From positions 1-64,000 of the forward strand of contig PEUF01000045.1 of the NCBI GenBank assembly GCA_002780795.1: a stretch of DNA of 64,000 nt, written 5' to 3'. The position numbers and the translations under genes were made by a program. This DNA is from Candidatus Roizmanbacteria bacterium CG02_land_8_20_14_3_00_36_15. Its GTDB lineage: Bacteria; Patescibacteriota; Microgenomatia; UBA1406; GWC2-37-13. Under the pieces are notes generated by a model. The model made no database searches. It was not told where the DNA came from and saw only the letters and a program-made list of their open reading frames with translations. This document shows, one piece after another, positions 8,601 through 17,071 of this stretch; the first letter of the stretch is position 1; each line of letters opens with the position of its first letter.

Positions 8601-9068
8601 GACTTAATCGATTCCTGTTATCTCCCTTTCTGGCAGGAACAGATTTCTCTTGAGGCTTATCCTGCGTCCAACCCTCTACCTTTATTGATCGAGGACCAGA
8701 TCCTTCTCCAGCAGGAGATTCTCGACTTTATCACCAGTAAAAGTATCTCTCCGGCTGAAATGGTTGGTTTTGACGACTTATCACTTCCGTTTCCGTATTA
8801 CAAAGCCGCTTCCGGCACTCGTCCCCCCGTAAGTAGCTATTTTGAAACCATCACCCTTCTTCCTTCTGGTGAGTCAACTCTTGCTTTTCATTTCGCCGGT
8901 ACTCCTTTATCTAGAAGTGTTTCCGATAAAGAATTTAAAACATGGATTCAGACAATAAATGAAAAAAATAAAAGACGGAGGAACGATCAAGATTTTGTTG
9001 ATCTTCTTATCGACGGTGTCTCAACCAGAATGTTGCGCGTTTATAAGAAAAGAAGTGTTTCTCCTTGA
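5607..9068 (+). CDS. Large divergent SecA/SF2-helicase-like ATPase
   Basis: A 1153-residue protein whose ATPase motifs occur in the order found in SecA. A weakened Walker A, MRTGGAKTQV, lies near residue 193 (SecA has TGEGKT). A DESH box lies near residue 373, SGLTADYSQVTDKF near 631 resembles the SecA stretch AGMTGTA...EF, SGRKGYGADF near 765 matches the GRGTD motif V, and QINQAFGRRR near 796 matches the arginine-finger motif VI, followed by DFDIFFEKDFLLQLF as in SecA. It is longer than SecA (about 800-900) and has no C-terminal zinc motif. It is unlikely to be the housekeeping SecA. It is followed 48 bases later by a lipoprotein gene, so a role in export or surface assembly is a reasonable guess. 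Confidence 0.65.
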   Translation: MATSQEKASVLTQTSLKPFINRLWALSQPIREIPNKIENKIGREWRGENFVEEKAHQTQAEIDSFENPQRLADGIKKLLMGMQWYYDLLIKEPPMSDKQIVEFFINAGKTISPDAANFVPLVDEWVAYGADPEKYKAQIKNSVQKYFEKSIPSLLFFIKRKFVLPDKFNKAMELDQIKAFYHTIIGDQPDMRTGGAKTQVVEPVALIFESLTNHPITTSKGQKIIPLTTISPPDKSIQKKTHQAVSEVSGLLQAVIHNLGDKLTPEARSHFIRALAVTQPVEIEASQTTRLEKFFRQSPTILQNAFGCNITRHDQIVFGLGEQYIRLLFDELGVDFSSPSTQPKDETQTLDYQQAAKNALIRLKETVGKIIFDESHFLPEAPYKEGQPPLELPKFDIDDPSIQASLTDYCLGRWLAELIKNDGDFVNVTKNKAELSSHGREKIKTLIGEVDAGHQLLITHGHSKDNFLLNTLYQVVKKEVIPNMRFSTKVTPIQLIRVVLNYFETQINQDSQFGHQALHEHPEGLGMTGVAEFEEKDSYFELAPKFYYLMSLAENIIMTDFMYKKGRDYMDDETILRDRSRGTLLERRQLYPQTAFFVRLLNRQGPLIKPPENVLYEFNIETWMALLGDKTSGLTADYSQVTDKFGGRSLTPYAKTIQDLTASHIIDFHQAESGQPLPIPLVKICDGNIGLIQQMVDNLSAGQKKQKKPELVIFWEEDLARALFNQLKKRGARVELITADTSSEEDTAIESRFSNGVTDVLITSGRKGYGADFKDRQGNHLDLRVTVANPQTFTQINQAFGRRRLEKHLEDFDIFFEKDFLLQLFTHFPDTKPTRWPWNIGITTYSEAEKLLNQCLLNSRGSLPEKLNDLVLESLRLNQFADGSDPLQTVRMELFFLTQVMPRVIKTKLGLIRETLANKKSPLSSLINKRVEVIGHDLDPKLKRQIKKKIVDQVVYHFCQTDASLFEEFKQLMTTASLNFFIAGRDAVVLSETQAQLQDLIDSCYLPFWQEQISLEAYPASNPLPLLIEDQILLQQEILDFITSKSISPAEMVGFDDLSLPFPYYKAASGTRPPVSSYFETITLLPSGESTLAFHFAGTPLSRSVSDKEFKTWIQTINEKNKRRRNDQDFVDLLIDGVSTRMLRVYKKRSVSP

Positions 9069-9092
9069 TTTTATGATAAATGGAGATATAAT
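9065..9092 (+). promoter_or_regulatory. Promoter of the GH10 lipoprotein gene
   Basis: TTGATT (9065-9070), a 16-bp spacer and TATAAT (9087-9092), overlapping the stop codon of the SecA-like gene. The predicted leader is about 18 bases with no Shine-Dalgarno sequence. Confidence 0.55.
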
Positions 9093-9116
9093 TATACTAT
9101 AAGCTAACAAAAAACT

Positions 9117-11444
9117 ATGACGACCAGAACTGGTGCAGAACAACAATCTCGCGTCATTAATTATTCGCTTACTGCGTCTGGACTAATGCTTCTTTCGTTT
9201 TTGGGAAGCGGCTGTAATTTTGCCTCTTCTAAGGTAATCAACAATGAAACCACTAAGGGCCCGGAAAAAATTAAGGAATTATTAGACGGCTTTAATGCAG
9301 CCGATCAGGCGGCGAAGATTAATTTTATGACCAGTGGTCTGTTCGACGGAGAAAACAGAGTCATCAATAGCCAAGGTACTCTTCAACAAGCGGCGCTGGC
9401 CAGCCTATCAATGGATCGATTTAATTTTGACTCTGATTCTTTAAAGATCACTTATTCTGAACAGACGACTCAACTTATCAGCCCGGAAATTGGTCCTCTG
9501 TCAATTACCTCAAAGGGAGTCTCGCTCATTCAGGCCGCGGTCGAGTTTAAAAACAGCGACACCAATGAATTAGAACAGCGGGTTGTCATGTTTTCCAGCC
9601 TTGATGGAGGCAAAAGTTGGGGTTCAGCCGCGTTTGTTAACGTCAAAACCCCTGAAGGACAAGGAGGCCCAGCGATAGTTAGTATTATCCAGGATCCAGA
9701 AAAAGAACAACTAGGAATTGGTACTAGTAGTGATCAAGCGCTGGCACTTCATATGGATTTTACCTTCGCCGGCGATGTTGAAAAACAGGCGATGTTCATG
9801 GTAATCAACGGAACAATCTCCGATACTCTTTATCCGTATAGTGCGATTATTGGCGCATCAAAAGACGGTAAGATTATGGTTATCACCGGTGACGGTAAAA
9901 CTTATACTTTCCCTGCCCCAGACGGAGGATTTATTATGCCAGGATCTCCTGAGGTTAACCCTGACCAATTAGAAACATCTGATAGAGCCGTTGGCATCAG
10001 CTTAATTAGCATTACTCCCACCGCTATCGCTCCGACTCCACCACCAACCGAGCCACCAGTTCAACCGCCCACCGAAGAACCCACACAAGAACCAACGGTG
10101 CCACCTACAGAAACGATCCCAACAATTGACGTCGACGGACTGCAGGTCCCCGACCCCAAAATCTCCAACCCGGAGCTGTTTGATCTTACTAATCCCAGCT
10201 CACCCATCGCCAAGTTTGCTAATGCTTTTGGAGTTAAACCTGAAGAAGTAGGAAATTTGACACCTCAATTGCTAACCGGCGCTGACGGAAAACAGTTTGT
10301 AGTTCTAACAACAGGAGATCTTGCGACTACCACCAACTTCGACGAATCTAGTACTCCTCTTCTTATGGCTCAACAAAGAGAAATTGGAGAGTGGGTGTGG
10401 CGATCTATAGGTTTAAAAGACCTGGAAAACGCAATAAACCTAGAAGCAGGAGACTCATTAGTGTACAATAAAAAAAATGACCGTCCCATTGTAAGCGATG
10501 CTTATCATATGATGATGGCAAATAATTATTCTGTGATCACTATAGCACAAGGGGCATATTGGAAATTTTTTGAGCGGGAAATGGATGCTCCAATCGATAA
10601 ATACAGTAGTTCAGATATCAAAGCACAAATCCAAATTATTAAAAATATGAAACTAATTAATCCTAATTTAAAAGTTAGAATTCATCCGTTTGGTTCTTTT
10701 GCACAAGCTAATCCAGACTGGTTAAAGGGTTTATCTCCTGATGAGGCTAAAATTCAATTAAAACAACATATGCAGCAACTTTATAGTTTATTTATAGATA
10801 ATGGACTTATACCTGATGAAGTTGTTGTTGTAAATGAACCATTTTTCCAAGGCAGTGGTTGGATAAGAGATGACGCCCTTTATCGTGATGGTCTCGGGTA
10901 TGATTATATTCTCTATGCGTTTTCCGTAGCACAAGAAATCGTTGGCGATAAAACTACATTGATCTATAACGATACTGCAAATAATTCTGAAACACAGGTT
11001 CCATATAATTTTTACACAGGACTGACAAAACAAGTTGTAGAGATGTTGAAAAATGCTGGAATTAAGAATTTCGCCGTTGGTATGCAAATGCATCTCAATG
11101 GTAATGCGCCAGTAAATGAAAATGATTTAATACAGACAATGCAAAATTACGGTGTTCCTACTTATATAACAGAACTTGATGTTGACACTTCCATGTTACC
11201 GCTAGAACAAAGAGATACCGCTTTAACCAATATTTACACAACTGTTTATAGAGCTGCCATCAAATCTAGCGTCTGTAAAGGAATTTCAACGTGGAATGGA
11301 GTAGATGATTTAACAGTAGCTGTTGATTATAATGGAAATATAGATGCGTCACCATCAATGTTTACTAACTCGTCCAATCCCCAGCCAAAACAAGTCTACT
11401 ACAACGTATTAAAAACGCTTTTGTCTGAATTAAATTCAAAGTAG
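9117..11444 (+). CDS. Surface lipoprotein with C-terminal GH10 glycosidase domain
   Basis: A 775-residue protein. A hydrophobic segment ends in the lipobox LGSGC with C33 as the lipidated cysteine. The N-terminal domain (about 40-300) contains SSLDGGKSWG, a BNR/sialidase-like turn. A Pro/Thr/Glu-rich linker covers about residues 300-337. The C-terminal part (about 400-770) is a GH10 (endo-xylanase) barrel: VVVNEPF near residue 574 carries the acid/base Glu, ITELDVD near 686 the nucleophile Glu, and MQMHL corresponds to the substrate-binding QxH strand. GH10 enzymes cut beta-1,4-xylan or related glycans. The substrate is unknown; it may act on a neighbour cell's or its own glycan. Low similarity to typical xylanases is likely but was not tested. 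Confidence 0.8.
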   Translation: MTTRTGAEQQSRVINYSLTASGLMLLSFLGSGCNFASSKVINNETTKGPEKIKELLDGFNAADQAAKINFMTSGLFDGENRVINSQGTLQQAALASLSMDRFNFDSDSLKITYSEQTTQLISPEIGPLSITSKGVSLIQAAVEFKNSDTNELEQRVVMFSSLDGGKSWGSAAFVNVKTPEGQGGPAIVSIIQDPEKEQLGIGTSSDQALALHMDFTFAGDVEKQAMFMVINGTISDTLYPYSAIIGASKDGKIMVITGDGKTYTFPAPDGGFIMPGSPEVNPDQLETSDRAVGISLISITPTAIAPTPPPTEPPVQPPTEEPTQEPTVPPTETIPTIDVDGLQVPDPKISNPELFDLTNPSSPIAKFANAFGVKPEEVGNLTPQLLTGADGKQFVVLTTGDLATTTNFDESSTPLLMAQQREIGEWVWRSIGLKDLENAINLEAGDSLVYNKKNDRPIVSDAYHMMMANNYSVITIAQGAYWKFFEREMDAPIDKYSSSDIKAQIQIIKNMKLINPNLKVRIHPFGSFAQANPDWLKGLSPDEAKIQLKQHMQQLYSLFIDNGLIPDEVVVVNEPFFQGSGWIRDDALYRDGLGYDYILYAFSVAQEIVGDKTTLIYNDTANNSETQVPYNFYTGLTKQVVEMLKNAGIKNFAVGMQMHLNGNAPVNENDLIQTMQNYGVPTYITELDVDTSMLPLEQRDTALTNIYTTVYRAAIKSSVCKGISTWNGVDDLTVAVDYNGNIDASPSMFTNSSNPQPKQVYYNVLKTLLSELNSK

Positions 11445-12734
11445 TAACCCTCTTATCCCCCAGAAAAGTACCTGATATGACCCTGGGATTGGCGGATTAA
11501 AAAAACCATAAATAAATAAGGTCCAAAACGCAATCACTAGCCCTTTATTATATAGATATCCATGTTTAAGTATTAAGATATCGGATCTGATAAATAAAAA
11601 TAATATTATTATAAATAGTAAAAAACTAAAATACCCAGATTCTGCAATAACTAAGCTTAAATTATTATGAATATATTCTGTTGCTATTTTTGCTTGTTGG
11701 CTAGCTAATTGATTTATGCTGGTAAAATTTTTTTGATGATTTGGTAAATTATTATAATAATTTCCTAATCCGACCCCTAGAATAGTTACTGATCCTATGT
11801 CGATACCATTATTAATTTGGTTGAATCTCGATTCGATTGAAGTAACATCAAGCTCACCGTTTGAAATAAACCTGTCTACAAAGGAATGACCTAATATATT
11901 TACCGAGATTATATTTATCAGAAAAGAAATTATTAATAAACTTGCTAGAAATAAAACAATCTTTGATTTAATATATCTTCTATATATATAGAAAGATGAC
12001 ATGGAGCTAAAAATTAACATTACTATACGTGTCCGCCAATTAGAAATGAAAGAGAAAAAACAAATTATCAAGAAAAACAAATAACTTAATATTTTCTTAG
12101 ATAATTTCTGGCTAAACGATATTAAAAGAATAAATGGGATAAATATTTCATCATAAGCATCGATATAAATCCGACTTCTTGCTAAATTTAGCAAAACCAG
12201 TTCTGATTGATTTTTATAGATCAATGGTCCCAAATAAGCAGTATAAAATGATGGGGCAAAAAAAATAAGACTTTGATAGGCTACATTTACAAATGTTCCA
12301 AATAATATTACTTTAATTATTTTTTTTGTTTTATGTTGATAAAAATAAAAGATGAATAAAGATGCAATTCCTAATATTATGTCTTTATATCTCGTCCAAA
12401 AAGAATAAAAATTTACAGCTATAAATATAGTCATCGATTGTATTATAAATTGAGCAATAATTATGTTTATCAGAAATTTTTTACCTTTTTTAAAAAAGAT
12501 CTGTTTATTTTGAAAATAATTTCTGGCAAGCAAATATAAGAAAATTCCTATAAATAATATTCTCGCAAGAGCTTGTGATGTAAGAAACGATGATGTAGAA
12601 GTTGGGGCAAGATAAAAACTAGGTATTCTAAATAAAAATAGAGCGATAAGAAAAAGATTAAAAAATAAGCTATTTATATTCTTGAATTTTAGTTTTGTTT
12701 TTATATGGGGAAATAGTATTGTTGCTGATTTCAT
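11436..12734 (-). CDS. O-antigen ligase / Wzy-type polymerase membrane protein
   Basis: A 432-residue protein made almost wholly of membrane helices (about ten to twelve), with one larger outside loop near residues 290-350. That loop and the next helix carry the Wzy_C pattern: SRFNQI, TILGVGLGNYYN, then YIHNNLSLVIAESGYFSFLL. Such proteins polymerise undecaprenyl-linked repeat units or ligate them to an acceptor. The gene opens the surface-glycan island on the minus strand and overlaps the end of the GH10 lipoprotein gene tail to tail by nine bases. Confidence 0.82.
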   Translation of the reverse strand: MKSATILFPHIKTKLKFKNINSLFFNLFLIALFLFRIPSFYLAPTSTSSFLTSQALARILFIGIFLYLLARNYFQNKQIFFKKGKKFLINIIIAQFIIQSMTIFIAVNFYSFWTRYKDIILGIASLFIFYFYQHKTKKIIKVILFGTFVNVAYQSLIFFAPSFYTAYLGPLIYKNQSELVLLNLARSRIYIDAYDEIFIPFILLISFSQKLSKKILSYLFFLIICFFSFISNWRTRIVMLIFSSMSSFYIYRRYIKSKIVLFLASLLIISFLINIISVNILGHSFVDRFISNGELDVTSIESRFNQINNGIDIGSVTILGVGLGNYYNNLPNHQKNFTSINQLASQQAKIATEYIHNNLSLVIAESGYFSFLLFIIILFLFIRSDILILKHGYLYNKGLVIAFWTLFIYGFFNPPIPGSYQVLFWGIRGLLL

Positions 12735-12747
12735 TATAAGAATTAAT

Positions 12748-13920
12748 CTAATTACTTATTTTGTTATAAATTTTCATTAGGGATTTATAATATTTTTCTG
12801 GAGTATAGTATTTTTTATACTCATTTATTACATTTCGTCTCATTTTGTTTAAGTTATATTTTCCTTTTGAAACTAAAATAATTTTATTTTTAAGATCGTT
12901 CATATCGCCAGGATTGAAAAATAACCCTGTTTTTTCATGTTTAATTCGTTCTTTAATTGGACCTAAATAAGGTGCTAAAACCGGTGTTCCTGATGCAAAA
13001 GATTCCATTAATACAAGTGGACCTTGCTCATAAACCTGAGACGGTATAATAGTAAAAATTGAGTTATGAATAAGATCTGATTTTACGTCATCGGAAACGT
13101 TATAACGGAAATCAATATTTTTAAATTTTCTAAAGCTATCAAGTTCTTTTCTCAATGGACCATCTCCTAACACCAGTAGGTTTTTATCAGCAAGTTGAGT
13201 GAAAAGTTTGACTAATTGTAATATGCCTTTTTCTTCTGATAGTCTCCCTACATAAATAAAATATTTTTCTATGCTTTGTTTCTTCGCTTTATTTTGTTTA
13301 ATATTATTAAATGTGAAATGGGGCACTACAAATATATTATTCGAGGATATGTCTAAGTATTTAAGATAATACTCTTTCGTAAAGTTCGATGGAAATATTA
13401 AGGCTTTAATTGTTTTAAATTTATTAATTGTTTTGTGATATAAAAACGCACCAGAATAAAATAAAGAGGCAGAGTACGATTTATGATAGCACTTGTAAAA
13501 AATTGCAGGATAGGAGAACTTTTTATTTACACAAAGCTCACAAATTTTTCCTCCTTTAAAAAGATTACTTTTAGGACAAAAGTATCTATAGGTATGAATT
13601 GTTTGTACCGTAGGTATCATTAATTGATTGCAAACATCATACAATTCTGGGGTAAGCAGCGGATATATGTTATTAAAATGAACAATATTTGGACGGAAAT
13701 TAAGTATTATATGCCTAAATTCATCACATTGATTCTTATTGGAAAACATGTTTAATGCTATCTTTGCCTGCGAAATTATTCCTGCATCAATATTTTTACT
13801 ATTCTTTGAATAAAGAATTACATCATGCCCATGTTCTATCAAAAGTTTGTTCAACAAATCAACATAAACATCTTCTCCTCCTCTATATTGATAGAAATTA
13901 TGAATCAATAGTATCTTCAT
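12748..13920 (-). CDS. GT4-family glycosyltransferase
   Basis: A 390-residue GT-B glycosyltransferase. The N-terminal Rossmann half starts MKILLIHNFYQYRGGEDVYV, typical of retaining GT4 enzymes. The C-terminal half has FIYVGRLSEEKGILQLVKLF near residue 223, LLVLGDGPL, and the nucleotide-sugar site EQGPLVLMESFASGTPVLAP near residue 300 (an E-x7-E motif). It should add a hexose from a nucleotide sugar to a glycan lipid. Cysteines at about 115-140 (CPKSNLFKGGKICELC) form a small insert common in this subgroup. It overlaps the Alg13-like gene by 23 bases. Confidence 0.88.
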   Translation of the reverse strand: MKILLIHNFYQYRGGEDVYVDLLNKLLIEHGHDVILYSKNSKNIDAGIISQAKIALNMFSNKNQCDEFRHIILNFRPNIVHFNNIYPLLTPELYDVCNQLMIPTVQTIHTYRYFCPKSNLFKGGKICELCVNKKFSYPAIFYKCYHKSYSASLFYSGAFLYHKTINKFKTIKALIFPSNFTKEYYLKYLDISSNNIFVVPHFTFNNIKQNKAKKQSIEKYFIYVGRLSEEKGILQLVKLFTQLADKNLLVLGDGPLRKELDSFRKFKNIDFRYNVSDDVKSDLIHNSIFTIIPSQVYEQGPLVLMESFASGTPVLAPYLGPIKERIKHEKTGLFFNPGDMNDLKNKIILVSKGKYNLNKMRRNVINEYKKYYTPEKYYKSLMKIYNKISN

Positions 13921-14473
13921 AAGCTGATAAATAATTTTCTAACTTCAACATAAGTTCTGTTCTTTTTTGATTGTTAAACATCCGATTTTTTAGAATAGTT
14001 TTTGGATCCTTTTCAAGGATAAACTTTTTAAGGGAATATTCTAACTCTCCTGTTATAAAAATATACTTTTGGTAATCCACTGGAAGTTTATTTCGTAAAA
14101 ATCTAAGATATTCAGCTTGATGATTATTAACATGTTCATTAAATTGTTTTAATCTGGCGACTATAAAGGGCATTGACCGACCATATTTAGAAATTAAGTT
14201 TATTGTTCCAAATCCTCCATGAACAATAATTTTGTCTGATTTTTTAATCAAGCTTATTAGTTGATTTGGAGTAAGAGATGAATAATGTAATATTTTTTTA
14301 TATCGCCATTTATACAAAGGTACTGTTGTTTGTATTATTAGTTTAGATTGCCAATTTGTGTTTATTAAAACATTGTCTAAGGCTAAAAATATTCTATTAA
14401 AAGAAAATTTCGTCGTGCCTGTTGTCACAAAGATTATAGCAGACTCCCCCAATATTTTGCTTTTGGATACCAT
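13898..14473 (-). CDS. Alg13-like glycosyltransferase subunit (GT28 C-terminal type)
   Basis: A 191-residue protein with the Alg13/EpsF pattern: IIFVTTGTTKFSFNRI near the start, then DKIIVHGGFGTINLISKYG and PFIVARLKQFNEHVNNHQ near residue 115, which binds the nucleotide sugar in GT28/GT1 enzymes. Such subunits need a membrane-bound Alg14 partner, coded just upstream (14434-14925). The first about 13 residues overlap the Alg14-like gene, so a later start is possible. Together they would add the second sugar to a lipid-linked glycan. Confidence 0.82.
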   Translation of the reverse strand: MVSKSKILGESAIIFVTTGTTKFSFNRIFLALDNVLINTNWQSKLIIQTTVPLYKWRYKKILHYSSLTPNQLISLIKKSDKIIVHGGFGTINLISKYGRSMPFIVARLKQFNEHVNNHQAEYLRFLRNKLPVDYQKYIFITGELEYSLKKFILEKDPKTILKNRMFNNQKRTELMLKLENYLSAYEDTIDS

Positions 14474-14925
14474 TTTTTTTGTATATTATGTTGAATTAGA
14501 AATAAATCAGTAAAATTATACAAAATTTTTCCTGTCATACTGGGATATTTTATAAAATCATACGATTCGATATAAATTAGTTTAGTTTTATAGAATAGCT
14601 TTCCAACTAAAAAAAATGCGATAGCTATGCCAGCTCCACAACTTATTAATATTTTTGGTTTTTCTTTTTTAAAATATTCTAATGCAAGAACAAAATTTTT
14701 AATTAAGTTGACAATATTTCTTGATTCGGGATAATATGCGTAATAAATTGTTTCGTTCTTTAGATAATACTGAGTGTCTTGTCCAGGAAATGTTATCCAA
14801 AATCGTCTATATTTTTTAAAAAGTTTTTTCAACTGAATAAGTTCAAAAAGATGCCCCCCCTTTGAACTTATCAGGCCTATTTTTATTTTGCTGTATTGTT
14901 TTTTAAAGTTTTCATTACTCTTCAT
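14434..14925 (-). CDS. Alg14-like membrane-anchoring glycosyltransferase subunit
   Basis: A 163-residue protein with the Alg14/PssD pattern: KIGLISSKGGHLFELIQL at residues 14-31, a hydrophobic segment ILISCGAGIAIAFFLVGKLF near residue 92, and KLIYIESYDFIKYPSMTGKILYNF. Alg14 proteins anchor the catalytic Alg13 subunit and bind the acceptor lipid. It is the first gene of this minus-strand glycan block; the 135 bases before it hold no other gene I can recognise. Confidence 0.8.
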   Translation of the reverse strand: MKSNENFKKQYSKIKIGLISSKGGHLFELIQLKKLFKKYRRFWITFPGQDTQYYLKNETIYYAYYPESRNIVNLIKNFVLALEYFKKEKPKILISCGAGIAIAFFLVGKLFYKTKLIYIESYDFIKYPSMTGKILYNFTDLFLIQHNIQKKWYPKAKYWGSLL

Positions 14926-15061
14926 AACTTTATTATTCTGTATTATATCAATAAAACTATTAAACTAAAAACGAAAAATATTTGAAAGAAAATAACCATC
15001 AGGAATTAACAGATAGGGAAATAGCTAAGTTTTTTAAAAAAAATGTTTTTTAAATTGGATT

Positions 15062-15123
15062 GATATTACAGAAGAAAAGGTATTTTATTAATAACAATTA
15101 ATTAACTAATTCCCTGCAATTAG
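15062..15123 (+). pseudogene. Degraded 3' end of an SGNH hydrolase gene
   Basis: The last bases (CTAATTCCCTGCAATTAG, 15106-15123) closely match the end of the intact SGNH gene (stop at 18894). The preceding bases resemble it weakly, with a frameshift and stop codons. As at the intact gene, this end overlaps the stop of a converging carbamoyltransferase end. Confidence 0.5.
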
Positions 15124-15353
15124 GATTTTAAAACAATAAAATCTCTAATCAATAAATAATCCATTTTCGTCTTTAAAAAATCGCTTATCGCCTGTTCCGG
15201 ATTTTCGATGATTGGTTCGCCTTTTAGATTAAAACTGGTGTTTAAAATGCAGGGAATTCCGGTCAATTCGTAGATTTTTCTAATTAATAAATAACAACGT
15301 CCGTTTACTTTATTGATTGTTTGAATAAGATTGTTAAGAAGTAAGTTAACCAT
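15120..15353 (-). pseudogene. 3' fragment of a NodU-type carbamoyltransferase gene
   Basis: An open frame of 77 codons that matches only the last part of the full-length carbamoyltransferase at 24350-26068: ELTGIPCILNTSFNLKGEPI followed by PEQAISDFLKTKMDYLLIRDF. The full enzyme has about 570 residues, so roughly 490 are missing. The upstream side at 15354 gives way to unrelated sequence. It is one of three truncated copies of this end in the window (also 18891-18998 and 23019-23081). Confidence 0.85.
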
Positions 15354-15369
15354 TACGATGGGCTTAACC

Positions 15370-15515
15370 GTAACGGTAGCTGGAAAGAAGGTGAGTTTAA
15401 ATATAAAGCAATTTCAGCTCAAGAAGAATACAAATTAAGAAAATCAAAAGTAGGAAGAAAAATCAATAATGGAATAATTGAGAAGAGAATCTTAATTAAT
15501 TTTACTATACTTTAA
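15370..15515 (+). pseudogene. Possible coding remnant of an unknown gene
   Basis: One reading frame stays open here without a start codon and gives a plausible charged peptide containing NGSWKEGEFKYKAISAQEEY and KSKVGRKIN. I do not recognise it. It may be the tail of a lost glycan gene that lay before the GT-C gene. Confidence 0.3.
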
Positions 15516-15527
15516 ACTTAAGTTAGT

Positions 15528-16985
15528 ATGATTAAATCATTAAAGATCAAGAATGTATTCATATTTTTGTTTATTCTCATCGGGATTGTTTTAAGGGTTG
15601 AAAAAATAATATCAACACAACTCTATAGAGATGAAGTTTATGATCTATTTTGGTCACAAAGTTCATCCTTAAGACAGCTTCTTTCTTATAATTACTGGGA
15701 CACGTTTCATCCTCCTGCTTACTTTATTTTCTTAAAATACTGGCAGCTCATAAGTATAGACCCACTTTTTATAAGATTACCAGGAGTGTTTTCTTTCCTG
15801 ATTACCAGCATATTATTAGTAATACTGGCAAAAAAAATTTCCCCCCGGTCTTTTTTATTGTCGTTTATTTTAGTTGTATTATTTTCATTTTCCAGTACCC
15901 AGCTAACAATAAATATTCTTGCTCGTCAATATATATTAGTTATTCCCTTAATGGTTTTATCTTTAATTATGTTTATAGAAATACTTGAAGGGGATAAGAG
16001 TAAAAAATTGTACTTTACTATAGTTACGTTAATGGCATTTTTTGCTGATTATTCAAGCATTTGGTTAATTTTGTCTTATTGCTTATGTGTACTATTTGGC
16101 TTTGTAGCCAAGAAACGCTATAAACAAATATTATTTCCTATGACCATAATTACCATGACGATATTCTTCTGGGTTTTTTTATTTATGATAGAAAAAATCG
16201 GATTTTTTTCTAGCGTTTTAAATAAAAATTATCCCTCTGGTGGATTTTCAATTATTGATAATCTACTCAATTATATTGCCTGGTTTACCGGTATAGATCT
16301 ACCACAGTTAGCAATAAATTCTTCGATCACTAGGATTGTAGAAATTTTTTTTCTAGTTTTTGGGTATATGGGTTTAGTTTACTATATGAAGAAAGGGAAT
16401 AAATATATTGGCATTCTGCTTATAATTATTTTGACAGTTCCCGTCATAATTTCTCTCATTATTACAAAATTTCTTTTATATGTATTTGTTCACAGAAATT
16501 TAATTTTCGTTAATATTGCTTTTATGTTTGGCTATTCACTCTTTTTATATTATTTATTGAGATCGAAGCGTCTTATATTAATAATCATTGGGATTATGTT
16601 ACTGATTGTTTATATCTTAAATCCGTTTTTTAACTTTAACAAACTATATTACCACGAAAACTATGATTGGATAAAGTTGACAATCTACGCACATAAAGCT
16701 CTTAAGAAAAGTAAGTCCGTGGTAATTTCAATTGATCCACTTTACATGTATTCTCCTATTGCATATTACTCCAATTTTTATGGGCAAATAAATGGACAAA
16801 CTATAGTATCTGATTTTACAGAGGATCTGACAGTTTATAATAGAATTATCGTGGTTGATTTTCTTGAAGAATATCCTAATGATATAATGTTAATTGCGAT
16901 AAATAATATTAGAGCGCGTAATAGTATGATATGTAATAAGGTGACATTAGATTCAAATGTTTTGGTTTACCAGTGTGATAAATAA
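15528..16985 (+). CDS. GT-C (PMT/ArnT-like) membrane glycosyltransferase
   Basis: A 485-residue protein with about eleven membrane helices. The first outside loop carries LYRDEVYDLFW (the D-E pair that binds the lipid-phosphate sugar in GT-C enzymes) and TFHPPAYFIFLKYWQLI, then IRLPGVFSFLITS, the classic GT39/PMT_2 order. It should use a polyprenyl-phosphate sugar to glycosylate a lipid or protein outside the membrane. The next gene codes for a DPM1-like GT2 that could make that donor, so the two probably work together. TATACT at 15506-15511 is a possible -10. Confidence 0.82.
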   Translation: MIKSLKIKNVFIFLFILIGIVLRVEKIISTQLYRDEVYDLFWSQSSSLRQLLSYNYWDTFHPPAYFIFLKYWQLISIDPLFIRLPGVFSFLITSILLVILAKKISPRSFLLSFILVVLFSFSSTQLTINILARQYILVIPLMVLSLIMFIEILEGDKSKKLYFTIVTLMAFFADYSSIWLILSYCLCVLFGFVAKKRYKQILFPMTIITMTIFFWVFLFMIEKIGFFSSVLNKNYPSGGFSIIDNLLNYIAWFTGIDLPQLAINSSITRIVEIFFLVFGYMGLVYYMKKGNKYIGILLIIILTVPVIISLIITKFLLYVFVHRNLIFVNIAFMFGYSLFLYYLLRSKRLILIIIGIMLLIVYILNPFFNFNKLYYHENYDWIKLTIYAHKALKKSKSVVISIDPLYMYSPIAYYSNFYGQINGQTIVSDFTEDLTVYNRIIVVDFLEEYPNDIMLIAINNIRARNSMICNKVTLDSNVLVYQCDK

Positions 16986-17071
16986 AAACAATGTATTTGG
17001 CGCCGCAAATGTAATTGAAATAGATAAAAAGAATGTATTTTTAAATGTCGATAGTAAATTAAAAAATTAAT

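Noticed and set aside
5607-9068. Calling this gene the housekeeping secA
   Set aside because: Walker A is altered, length is larger by ~250 residues and similarity is limited to motifs, so only a SecA-like label is justified.
14926-15061. A possible gene between the Alg14-like gene and the SGNH remnant
   Set aside because: All frames are short and interrupted; I see no family pattern, only AT-rich sequence.
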